Source of the DNA: Bacteriovoracaceae bacterium UBA4097
GTDB taxonomy: Bacteria > Bdellovibrionota > Bacteriovoracia > Bacteriovoracales > Bacteriovoracaceae
Direction of reading: 5' to 3'
Length of the DNA stretch: 13,748 bases
NCBI GenBank assembly: GCA_002381765.1
Contig: DFXX01000010.1
Coordinates: 38,123 to 51,870, forward strand
The notes under the pieces were generated by a model. The model had not been told where the DNA came from, ran no database searches, and worked only from the letters and a program-made list of their open reading frames with translations. This document shows positions 7,270 to 13,748 of the stretch, one piece after another (position 1 is the stretch's first letter; the number at the start of each line of letters is the position of its first letter). Made by a program: the position numbers and the translations under genes.

Positions 7270-8277
7270 TTGACGACTTTGGCCATTATTGGAGGAGGAA
7301 TTGCGGGGAGAAGTCTACTTTATGCCTTGTCATCTCATCATTTTAAGTACGAGGAGATTCTTTTCTTCGATTCCCCCGAATTCGCCTCTCCCTGTGCCTT
7401 AAATTCTACCGCCATCGTAGCACCCCGGGGTGTAAGTGCGGGCCATTCTCCTCTGGGAGATTTGATACTCGAGGGACTTGCTATCTTTAAACAGCATTGT
7501 GAAAAAGATCATCCCGCCGGAGTTTTTCCTATTTCTCAATATACCGGTGCCCTGACCAAACTTGATCAATTCGCTAGACGCTATCCCACGGCCCTCAAGG
7601 TGCAAAACCTGGGAGAGATAAAACTCAAAGCAGAGGTTTTATTTGCAGAGGAAGAAGCCTTTATGATCGACCCTGTATTGTACTTGCCCTGGCTCACCTC
7701 TCAGGCAGAAAAGAAATTATCCATTAGACACATCCGTGAATTTGTCATTGGACTTGATAAAGCGAACTCCACCATCATGACTCAGAATAAGGCAAAGTAT
7801 TCGGCTGATCATGTGGTCTTTGCCACGGGAAGTATGTCTAAGCACTGGAAGGATCTCTCAACCCATCCTAAGCTCAATAGCTCTAAGGCAATTCAAGGCT
7901 CTTACCTAGAGTTTTCCAATATCCATTGGGAGCTTCCTACTTTTTCGATTACCTTAGAGGGCTGCAATCTTATCCATCGCAAGCATTCTGGAAAAGTATT
8001 GATTGGTTCCAGTACCGACGAGCTCGCTCATAATCTCCCACCAATTCAAGAACTGAAAAGAATCTATGAACTTTTAGCAAATATTCTTGAGCTTAAACTG
8101 CCTGCGTTTGATTTAGGCGAGGTCAAAGTAGGGCACCGAGAGAAGGCCCAGAAACGGGAGCCTTATCTCTTTACTGAAGGAAATGTATCCTTCATGGGTG
8201 GATTTTATAAAAATGGGTATTCGCTTAGTTTAAGGCAGTCCAAAAGCCTCGTTGATCAACTCCGCGAGCTCGTTTAA
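7270..8277 (+). CDS. FAD-dependent oxidoreductase, DAO family
   Basis: A flavin oxidoreductase of the D-amino-acid-oxidase-like (DAO) fold. It opens with the dinucleotide-binding motif IIGGGIAG (G8, G10, G13), and beta-strand 2 ends in an acid (ILFFDS). A second FAD-contacting strand appears as HVVFATGS, and the C-terminal FAD loop as FMGGFYKNGYSLSL. I chose the TTG at 7270 because AAAGGA (7258-7263) lies 6 bases before it and the Rossmann strand follows at once; the frame is open back to a TTG at 7228 (14 residues longer), but that site has no ribosome sequence. That makes 335 residues. The DAO family includes glycine oxidase (ThiO) and the C-terminal domain of the tRNA enzyme MnmC; substrate residues do not let me choose. 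It ends inside the convergent secreted-peptidase gene, sharing 53 bp. Confidence 0.85.
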   Translation: MTTLAIIGGGIAGRSLLYALSSHHFKYEEILFFDSPEFASPCALNSTAIVAPRGVSAGHSPLGDLILEGLAIFKQHCEKDHPAGVFPISQYTGALTKLDQFARRYPTALKVQNLGEIKLKAEVLFAEEEAFMIDPVLYLPWLTSQAEKKLSIRHIREFVIGLDKANSTIMTQNKAKYSADHVVFATGSMSKHWKDLSTHPKLNSSKAIQGSYLEFSNIHWELPTFSITLEGCNLIHRKHSGKVLIGSSTDELAHNLPPIQELKRIYELLANILELKLPAFDLGEVKVGHREKAQKREPYLFTEGNVSFMGGFYKNGYSLSLRQSKSLVDQLRELV

Positions 8278-9007
8278 AAAATTCCTGCTGACAGCTCTCA
8301 TTTCTAGGAAGACTCTGACGAGCTTCATCTATTTCTTTTTTAGTGGTTGGCAAGCGAGTTGGATTTCCTGAAGTAAATTCACTTCCACGCTTAATCATCT
8401 TTACGAGCTTTTGAACAATTACTTTATTTTTCATTTCAAGACCCTGACAATTATTGGCCGGGACATGGATAAACCCGGAAGCGAGTTCCGGGTAGAAGTG
8501 AGAGAACTGATAAGCGGTATTATTGCAGACAAAACTGCCTGCACTGTTAGAGACTACAATGCTTTTTCTCTCTTCACTCTCAAGAGCGCAGTACATTTCA
8601 CTTAAAGGATAGGTGAATCCCAAATATTTTTCACCATGAGGAATGATGAGAGTGTTATTTCGCTCCTGTCCCTCATTATCTGGACCAAAGGTCTTGTCCA
8701 AATTTCTTCCCACCAACTCGATCTTCATCTCACAGGCGGCTTCTCCTAATCCCAGGACAAGCTGAGGTGCTCTATCCAAAGCTTTCAGGCAATCCTCAAA
8801 CTGGTTATAGGACTTATCAAAGACCGTATTCAGAGCACATAAACGAAGTTCAACAGATGAGTCTTGCATAAGCTTCTGAATTTCGCGCGCGATGATCTGG
8901 GAGTTATTAAAGGGAGCAGCTCCAAAGGCATCATAATAGCTAAGCAAGACCACAGGCCTGGCCCACAGAGAAGGTGATAGGAGGAGGAAGAGCAGGGTCC
9001 ATTTCAT
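8225..9007 (-). CDS. Secreted pyroglutamyl peptidase (C15)-like protein
   Basis: A 260-residue protein with a signal peptide (core TLLFLLLSPSLW, likely cut after A16). The mature part resembles pyroglutamyl peptidase I, which removes N-terminal pyroglutamate from peptides. The N-terminal SYYDAFGAAPFNNS matches the family's GFxPFGxxxxNPS start. The catalytic triad is recognisable: E97 in the stretch matching the family's ITPERVAIN, C161 in SNSAGSFVCNN, and H181 in SGFIHVP. Known C15 enzymes are usually cytosolic and about 200-220 residues; this one is exported and has about 60 extra C-terminal residues rich in charge. It has several other cysteines (57, 73, 92, 140, 187) that could form disulfides. 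Minus-strand GGAGAAGGA (9020-9012) precedes the ATG. Its last 53 bp run antisense to the FAD oxidoreductase gene. The family link is by motif reading; activity is untested. Confidence 0.8.
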   Translation of the reverse strand: MKWTLLFLLLSPSLWARPVVLLSYYDAFGAAPFNNSQIIAREIQKLMQDSSVELRLCALNTVFDKSYNQFEDCLKALDRAPQLVLGLGEAACEMKIELVGRNLDKTFGPDNEGQERNNTLIIPHGEKYLGFTYPLSEMYCALESEERKSIVVSNSAGSFVCNNTAYQFSHFYPELASGFIHVPANNCQGLEMKNKVIVQKLVKMIKRGSEFTSGNPTRLPTTKKEIDEARQSLPRNESCQQEFFKRARGVDQRGFWTALN

Positions 9008-9068
9008 AAGGTCCTTCTCCCATAGTGGAGCAATTAGCTCAAGGGCCTAGGAAGATTTTTCCCGTATC

Positions 9069-9096
9069 TTGCGCAAAATCTCATTTCCTCAATAGT
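9069..9096 (+). promoter_or_regulatory. Possible promoter of the metzincin-like gene
   Basis: TTGCGC (9069-9074) and AATAGT (9091-9096) with a 16-bp spacer would place a start near 9103, so the mRNA would begin about where the leader hairpin begins. The boxes are weak (three and four of six consensus bases). It lies in the divergent gap shared with the secreted C15-like gene. Confidence 0.25.
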
Positions 9097-9110
9097 TTCC
9101 GGGGATCGAG

Positions 9111-9144
9111 CGATCAGAAAGGTAATAACCCTTTCTAAGGATCG
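9111..9144 (+). promoter_or_regulatory. Leader hairpin overlapping the ribosome site of the metzincin-like gene
   Basis: CGATC (9111-9115) pairs with GATCG (9140-9144), and AGAAAGG (9116-9122) with CCTTTCT (9130-9136), around loop TAATAAC. Only AAG (9137-9139) is bulged. The Shine-Dalgarno AAGGA (9137-9141) lies in the bulge and the outer stem, 6 bases before the ATG at 9148. The structure could tune translation. The upstream half GATCG (9104-9108) also forms a short palindrome with 9111-9115. The fold is read by eye. Confidence 0.5.
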
Positions 9145-9147
9145 ACT

Positions 9148-9831
9148 ATGAAAAAGCTGCTTTTTTCATTGACCCTCTTCAGTTCCCTCACACTTTCCAG
9201 TGCTGAATACCGAACGGAAGCCGCTCATAACCACCACGACCCGCATACTATGGAAACTTTCACTCAGGAATCATCTGAATATATTCATCCCGACACTGTA
9301 CAAGGAGACTATCTTACAGTGAGAGGCATGGAAATCACGGGCTTCTCGGGCGAGAGTTTGGATAAACTTCAAGACGCCTTTGCTGTTTTAGAAGTGGTGA
9401 TGAACTCAGAGGAATTTAAAGAGCGGGTTTTAAATTTTAAGAATTCAAAAGGCGAGAGGGCCTTTGCTTCCAATAAGGGACTTAGCAATGAAGAAATTTA
9501 CGCACTTCTTATGGAAGGGCGAGAAGATCTTCAACCGGAAACTCAAGGGGAGATGAATTTTTTCTTGAAACTGTATAATAGACCTTGGTCAAGTGTCGTG
9601 GGTTATACCACTCCTGATACCAATCTGATAAATATCAATTGGAAATTCTTTAAAGGCTTCGGAGCTCATCAGGTTGCGGGAAATCTTGCTCACGAATGGA
9701 CGCATAAAATGGGCTATGGGCATCGTTCTGCTAAAGAGCATGATTCTGTTCCCTATGCCGTAGGAAATATCGTTCGCGAGCTTGCCCAGCAGCAGCTGAA
9801 AACGCGAAAATTCAACAACTTAGTTCATTAA
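9148..9831 (+). CDS. Secreted protein with metzincin-like HExxHxxGxxH zinc motif
   Basis: A 227-residue precursor with signal peptide MKKLLFSLTLFSSLTLSSA (likely cut near residue 19). A His-rich patch, HNHHDPH, lies near the mature N-terminus and may hold metal. The C-terminal part contains HEWTHKMGYGH (H182-H192), an exact HExxHxxGxxH, the zinc signature of metzincin peptidases, with E183 as presumed base and H182, H186 and H192 as ligands. The Met-turn that metzincins carry downstream is not seen; instead a DSVPYAVGN stretch follows at 199-207. It is thus either a divergent metallopeptidase or a family of its own. AAGGA at 9137-9141 is the ribosome site, partly held in a hairpin. The next gene, an L,D-transpeptidase 46 bases downstream on the same strand, is also secreted, so both may act on the cell wall or on periplasmic proteins (inference). 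Confidence 0.85.
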   Translation: MKKLLFSLTLFSSLTLSSAEYRTEAAHNHHDPHTMETFTQESSEYIHPDTVQGDYLTVRGMEITGFSGESLDKLQDAFAVLEVVMNSEEFKERVLNFKNSKGERAFASNKGLSNEEIYALLMEGREDLQPETQGEMNFFLKLYNRPWSSVVGYTTPDTNLININWKFFKGFGAHQVAGNLAHEWTHKMGYGHRSAKEHDSVPYAVGNIVRELAQQQLKTRKFNNLVH

Positions 9832-9851
9832 GCTAATATTTAGTCAGGTAA

Positions 9852-9883
9852 TTTCATAACTTCCCGATAGGGAGGTTATGAAA
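9852..9883 (+). promoter_or_regulatory. 14-bp hairpin enclosing the Shine-Dalgarno and AUG of the L,D-transpeptidase gene
   Basis: TTTCATAACTTCCC (9852-9865) and GGGAGGTTATGAAA (9870-9883) are inverted copies with a single T-G wobble (T9861-G9874) and a four-base loop GATA. The right arm contains the ribosome site AGGGAGG (its last six bases are in the stem), the start codon 9878-9880 and the second codon. The ribosome site is only 2 bases from the AUG. When folded, the mRNA would hide all initiation signals. No U-run follows, so it does not look like a terminator. As DNA it is a 32-bp near-perfect palindrome, so an operator is the other reading. Confidence 0.75.
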
Positions 9884-11854
9884 CTCGCTCTCTGGCCCCT
9901 TCTCATCTTGATACTTTCCTTTCAAGCTCACGCCTTGCCGGAAGATGACTTTCTTATGAGAGTCAGTTGGGTCAAAAGTATGAAGGAGCTCTTCCATGAG
10001 CTCGCGCAAAAGAATGCTGATGATCTTGTGTCTTTGGAAGAATCCCGCTTCCTAGAAAAATTCAAACTCTTTGATGAGGCCTGGGCGGACGGCCGCTATG
10101 ATTGCTTTTATGCCGGTTGGCCTAGTACATTGGTGAAAAGTGGGAATCGGCGTCTCTGTCAGTCTCCCATCACGTCCAATGCTGATTATCAAAACGGTAG
10201 TTGTGGAAATAATGAGCTTCTTTGTCAGCCCCTCTTATTTGGTGAATCCCTGTGCGTCTCCTTTAGTTCAAAATCAGATAAACAAATGGCCTTCGCAAAG
10301 TGTGAGGAGAAATTTCAGAAAGAGCATAAGGGAAGTTATGATTTTCTAAAAAAACTTACTCGTCCGCAGACCGAAGAATTAAAAGAAATTTCTCATTTGG
10401 CCGCCTCCATTTGCGAGAAGGGAGATAAGGGTATTCAGAAAGGCACAGGCATGTGCAAAAATCTTCTGAAGAAATTTCCTGATGGAATGAAATCCCTGAA
10501 TAAGGCCTGGCTTGAAACCTTTCCCGAGCCCAATCGTGCCAGAGGAACACCACGACCAGTGATTCCTGCGACTCCTCCACCGGCCCCTTCTGAAGAGCAT
10601 ATTCATTCCGATGAGTGCGCTGATGTTCATCCCCACCTGATAAATGTGGTAAAGGAAGTCAATGATCTAAAAAAGCTCGTCGATTCAAGCGATACTCTCT
10701 ATGACAGACTTAAGGCGGAGTTTGAATCCTCTGCCTTCTGTGACCCTCATAAAGTCATGAATAATCCCTATGAGAAGCCCAGTGCTCTTTTAGTGGGAAA
10801 GCTTACTCGAGATCTTTATTTCATCGATTATCTCTCAGGGATGGGCAGGTCAGGGAGTAATAGTCAGCTGGAAGATCTTATCAAGAATTTCGGAATATCT
10901 CCCTCGGCATCAGAATTTGCCCGAGAGGCCATAAGAAAAATTCAAGCCTCTGATACCCCAGATCAGGATAAGGAAAGTCTTAAGGCCCAGGTGAAGGTAG
11001 AGATCATGAAGGACTTCATTGATCAGTATAAACCTGGGACGCTTAATGAGGTCTTGAAAGAGGAGCTCGTAAAACGTCATGTCTTTACTGAGGCAGAGGG
11101 TATAGTGAAGTGCCCCTTTGTCAGTAAGGATGCCTTTATGAAGGCCATGGCCGGAAGGGAAGAAGTTTTAAAAAAGCATGGAAGTAGTCTTCCGAATAAA
11201 GATCAAATTACCATCGTTGACTACTCTAGACCCTCACATGAAAGACGAATGTTTGTACTAGATTTAAAGGAAAATAAAGTCATTCATAACACCTGGGTCG
11301 CCCACGGTATTGGGGGCGGGACTGCTGGGAAAGACAGAAAAGGTGGATCTCCCGATGTATCAAATAATCCGGGTTCACTTATGTCATCTGATGGCTTCAT
11401 TATTGCCACCCAGGCAGCTAATGGTAGTCGTTTTGGACCTAATGTTCTGCTAAATGGGATTGATAAGAATAATACCAATATCGCTGCAAGGGCAGTTATC
11501 GTTCATGGTTGGAGCTCTCCGATGGCCGAATACGCTCTGGGAACTCCTGCATATGATTCAAATAAAAGTACTTACTCCTCAACAAAAGATGCAATTTCTG
11601 AACTTAAAAAAGTCGATGTGAAAAATGGCCCTGTCCGCGAGCTGGAAGCCGCCTTCTCTCGAGTGAAGTCTGCTACTTTTATGAATGATTTTTTAGAACC
11701 GACTGAAGGATGTCTGGGAGTTCCGGAAACTCCAGTGGGGCACTTAGATAGAAAAGGCAGAAACAAATCGCAGTTGGAATTGCTGCGAGAAGATCTGCCT
11801 GGAAGTCTGATCTTTAATTATTCGGGGCCGGAGATGGATTCAGATTACTTTTAA
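9878..11854 (+). CDS. Secreted L,D-transpeptidase (YkuD_2-like) with Cys-rich N-terminal region
   Basis: A 658-residue exported enzyme. The signal peptide is MKLALWPLLILILSFQAHA (cut after A19). An N-terminal region (about 20-214) holds eight cysteines (first C76), then a Pro-rich linker (about 216-241), a helical middle region (about 250-430) and a C-terminal catalytic domain (about 443-650). The last matches the murein L,D-transpeptidase family PF13645: IVDYSRPSHERRMFVLDL, then VAHGIGGG, NNPGSLMSSDGF, H543 in AVIVHGW and nucleophile C612 in TEGCLGVP. The His-Cys gap of 69 residues is longer than I expect for the family, because of a Ser/Lys-rich insert. Counting C612, the mature protein has 12 cysteines. 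Such enzymes make or exchange 3-3 links or attach molecules to peptidoglycan meso-DAP. The start is fixed by the signal peptide and lies in a strong hairpin. The stop shares TTAA with the convergent barrel-protein gene. Confidence 0.88.
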   Translation: MKLALWPLLILILSFQAHALPEDDFLMRVSWVKSMKELFHELAQKNADDLVSLEESRFLEKFKLFDEAWADGRYDCFYAGWPSTLVKSGNRRLCQSPITSNADYQNGSCGNNELLCQPLLFGESLCVSFSSKSDKQMAFAKCEEKFQKEHKGSYDFLKKLTRPQTEELKEISHLAASICEKGDKGIQKGTGMCKNLLKKFPDGMKSLNKAWLETFPEPNRARGTPRPVIPATPPPAPSEEHIHSDECADVHPHLINVVKEVNDLKKLVDSSDTLYDRLKAEFESSAFCDPHKVMNNPYEKPSALLVGKLTRDLYFIDYLSGMGRSGSNSQLEDLIKNFGISPSASEFAREAIRKIQASDTPDQDKESLKAQVKVEIMKDFIDQYKPGTLNEVLKEELVKRHVFTEAEGIVKCPFVSKDAFMKAMAGREEVLKKHGSSLPNKDQITIVDYSRPSHERRMFVLDLKENKVIHNTWVAHGIGGGTAGKDRKGGSPDVSNNPGSLMSSDGFIIATQAANGSRFGPNVLLNGIDKNNTNIAARAVIVHGWSSPMAEYALGTPAYDSNKSTYSSTKDAISELKKVDVKNGPVRELEAAFSRVKSATFMNDFLEPTEGCLGVPETPVGHLDRKGRNKSQLELLREDLPGSLIFNYSGPEMDSDYF

Positions 11855-12885
11855 AATCTTACCAGTAAATCAGCACCCATTGCAGTGGTCTCTGGTCTGA
11901 ACTTTAGAAGCGCCTGAGCAAACACACCAACATTCGAGATGAACTTAATATTATTCGGGTAGTAGTTCACACTTAGGCGGCCTCTGTGAGGGAGATTGTT
12001 GTTATACTCACGTGAATCGGTTTGAACACCTTTCTGATCCCAATCAAGAGTAATCAATGATCCAATCATCCAGTTATCGTTTACGCGATAGTTAGCATAT
12101 GGCCCACCGCTGATGATGACTGACTGAAGTTGAGTCGGCAAATAGCCAAAGTCCTGAGGAGGCTTGACGTTTCTCTCATGCTCAAAGTAGGCGCGGTAAT
12201 ATTGAGCAAGAATACCGACTGACCACTTTGGATTAGGAATATTAAAGGAGAAACTCTCTGAGAGAACCCATCCCCAAGTCATGCCATCATCGCGAGAGAT
12301 GGCAGAAGTTGGCGCTTCATAAGAGAGAGTACTAAAGAGAGTACCAAAGGAGAGTCTAAGAGGTGGTAGGGCCACATAGGCTCGAGCGTTGAAGAACTCG
12401 GTGTCAGGGCGGTTTACAATGCCGTTGTTATTGACTTCATCGGTATAACCATTAACGGCCGCTAAGCTCGTTCCTACCGCCCAGTCATTATTGATTTGAT
12501 ATCGAAGATTAACTGCATGGAAACTTTGAAGAGGGGCTCTTCCTGTACCAGGAGCATTTACTCCTTCCTGGAAGACGTTATAGGTTTCACTACCTGAACC
12601 GGACATAGTTGGACCCAGAAACTGCTGATAATAAGTGAAGGTCGTGTTTTCTAGAATTCTGCGAGCAAGATTCTTCTGAGGCATTTGAACTTGCAAAACC
12701 TGGGCAGCTCCACCTCCAGCATTGACCTGATTTGATTGGGCCTGGTTCTGAGTGGAATTATTTTGAGCAATATTATTTAACTGGTTGATGTCCTGGGCCT
12801 GGGCAGCCGAGATCAACAGAGTGATCATAAAAGCGGCCAGGGTAAGAATGAGAAATTGAGATGAGATGTTCTGGTTTGTTTTCAT
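11851..12885 (-). CDS. Outer-membrane beta-barrel-like protein
   Basis: A 344-residue precursor with a Sec signal peptide (hydrophobic core 11-26, cut after the AQA at 28-30). A low-complexity Asn/Gln-rich segment (about 31-54) comes next, then a body made of alternating short beta-like strands with aromatic edges (such as AVNLRYQINNDWAVGTSL, WSVGILAQYYRAYF and GPYANYRVNDNWMIGSL) and a C-terminal Phe in DLLVRF. These are hallmarks of an outer-membrane barrel recognised by the BAM complex. It is not a TonB-dependent receptor: it is too short and has no plug. The start codon overlaps the stop of the upstream gene in ATGA (minus strand, 12885-12882), with GAGG about 8 bases before it, so the two are co-translated. 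Its function (porin, transport or structural) cannot be told from sequence. Confidence 0.85.
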   Translation of the reverse strand: MKTNQNISSQFLILTLAAFMITLLISAAQAQDINQLNNIAQNNSTQNQAQSNQVNAGGGAAQVLQVQMPQKNLARRILENTTFTYYQQFLGPTMSGSGSETYNVFQEGVNAPGTGRAPLQSFHAVNLRYQINNDWAVGTSLAAVNGYTDEVNNNGIVNRPDTEFFNARAYVALPPLRLSFGTLFSTLSYEAPTSAISRDDGMTWGWVLSESFSFNIPNPKWSVGILAQYYRAYFEHERNVKPPQDFGYLPTQLQSVIISGGPYANYRVNDNWMIGSLITLDWDQKGVQTDSREYNNNLPHRGRLSVNYYPNNIKFISNVGVFAQALLKFRPETTAMGADLLVRF

Positions 12886-13748
12886 AGTTCGGCCTCTGAT
12901 TTATTCTTTTCAAGTTTCGCTAATCCAGGTCCATCCAACTTCTCTCGGTCTGTAAGAAATTCTTTGAGGTTACTGATAACGATCATTCTTTGCTCGCCTT
13001 CGATATCTTTACTCAGGCGATTGTTCAATTCCTCTCTGATACCTACATATTCCAGAGTCAAGTTGTGAAAGAGCGTTTCATATAGCATTGAGATTTTTGA
13101 TCTCGCTTGCATTTCATCAGGTGAAAAAAGAGTGCCGGTGGTGTCCCGTTTAATAAGCATAGCAAGCTCTTCACTCTTGGCCGAATACATGGACTGCAGT
13201 ACCCAGGCAGTGTTTCTCACTGACCAGATATACATGTTAAGACCCATATTGGATGCTTCCTCAGCTTTTGCATTCTGAAGGAAGAGGATCTCCCATTGGC
13301 GTTTCATATAAGACCGAAATTCAGCAGTATTGTAAATATCCTTCTGCTTAAACAAGTCGGAGTTTTCCTTAAGATTTTTCATGACTGAGCCAAACTCTTT
13401 ACGGTTATTGCTATAGAATTTGGCCAGCTTTTCTATGCGCTCGTAACCTTCAGGCTTTTTGAAATCCTTGTAGCGCCAGTTAAGAATATCGGTCATCTCC
13501 TGCATGAAGACGAATGATCTTCCCACATAGTAGTCATTTCTTTTTTGCTCATTATCCTGATCAAGCATTACATAAATTTGATCCAGGATAAAGCGACCCA
13601 TGCGGTCCCATAAATAAAGCTGGAGCTGCTGAGTTCTCTCGACCTCATTAAAAAGATACTGCTTCATCTTGGCCGATAGATTTGGATTCTCCTCACGGTA
13701 CTTAAAGATTTTATTATTATATCTTTCAAGTTCTTCCCAGGTGTTCTC
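12882..13748 (-). CDS. Helical protein of unknown function, 5' end outside the window
   Basis: The frame is open on the minus strand from the window edge at 13748 to a stop at 12884-12882. An ATG exists at 13667, but no ribosome site precedes it, and the 27 codons upstream read as ordinary charged helical protein (ending NPNLSAK), so the gene almost surely starts beyond the window. The 288 visible residues are nearly all helical and rich in Lys, Glu, Gln, Met and aromatic residues, with no membrane span and no recognised motif; the C-terminus is highly charged. It overlaps the outer-membrane protein gene by 4 bases, so it is probably made in step with it. It may be the soluble or periplasmic partner of that barrel; whether it has a signal peptide cannot be seen here. 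No family is recognised. Confidence 0.8.
   Translation of the reverse strand, partial: ENTWEELERYNNKIFKYREENPNLSAKMKQYLFNEVERTQQLQLYLWDRMGRFILDQIYVMLDQDNEQKRNDYYVGRSFVFMQEMTDILNWRYKDFKKPEGYERIEKLAKFYSNNRKEFGSVMKNLKENSDLFKQKDIYNTAEFRSYMKRQWEILFLQNAKAEEASNMGLNMYIWSVRNTAWVLQSMYSAKSEELAMLIKRDTTGTLFSPDEMQARSKISMLYETLFHNLTLEYVGIREELNNRLSKDIEGEQRMIVISNLKEFLTDREKLDGPGLAKLEKNKSEAEL

Noticed and set aside
9852..9883. Hairpin as a terminator of the metzincin-like gene
   Set aside because: No U-run follows the stem on either strand, and the stem includes the next gene's AUG.
13665..13667. ATG at 13667 as the start of the right-hand gene
   Set aside because: No Shine-Dalgarno precedes it, and the frame continues upstream as convincing helical coding sequence to the window edge.
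1..13748. CRISPR arrays, insertion sequences, phage genes
   Set aside because: No regularly spaced repeats, transposase, integrase or terminal inverted repeats were seen on either strand.

Overview
The window reads as chromosomal core and envelope DNA from a Gram-negative bacterium. Signal peptides, an outer-membrane barrel protein, an L,D-transpeptidase and several secreted hydrolases all point that way. The mix of secreted peptidase and wall enzymes, moderate GC and tightly packed genes would suit the predatory Bdellovibrionota (Bacteriovorax/Peredibacter-like). That placement is inference from gene style; no marker gene here settles it. There are no mobile elements, CRISPR arrays or rRNA genes, and no gene-free stretch over 300 bases.

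Layout: (1) 4-903 (+), an M14-type zinc carboxypeptidase whose true start may lie just outside the window. (2) 1034-4241 (+), a three-gene operon with 4-base overlaps: a small helical protein of unknown function, a double-domain KaiC/RAD55-type ATPase, and a GAF sensor histidine kinase. (3) 4245-4320 (-), a tRNA-Arg(CCU) gene, facing the kinase gene tail to tail with a 3-base gap. Two 12-bp palindromes spaced 21 bp apart lie in its promoter. (4) 4421-4774 (+), a small secreted protein, followed by a strong bidirectional terminator. (5) 4810-7152 (-), tex, an S1-domain nucleic-acid-binding protein. (6) 7270-8277 (+), a DAO-type FAD oxidoreductase. It runs 53 bp into the convergent gene 8225-9007 (-), a secreted protein related to pyroglutamyl peptidase (family C15). 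(7) 9148-9831 (+), a secreted protein with a metzincin-like zinc motif, then 9878-11854 (+), a secreted L,D-transpeptidase with an unusual N-terminal Cys-rich region. (8) 11851-13748 (-), an outer-membrane barrel-like protein, coupled by a 4-base overlap to an upstream helical protein that runs off the window.

Two points stand out. The first is the KaiC-like/kinase operon: the ATPase carries Glu-Thr where cyanobacterial KaiC has its Ser431-Thr432 phosphosites, and the partner upstream gene is not KaiA or KaiB. It looks like an ATPase switch wired to a histidine kinase. The second is the leader of the L,D-transpeptidase gene: a 14-bp stem with a 4-base loop buries both the Shine-Dalgarno sequence and the AUG. 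A related but weaker hairpin partly covers the ribosome site of the neighbouring metzincin-like gene. This pair suggests translational control of secreted wall/peptidase proteins.
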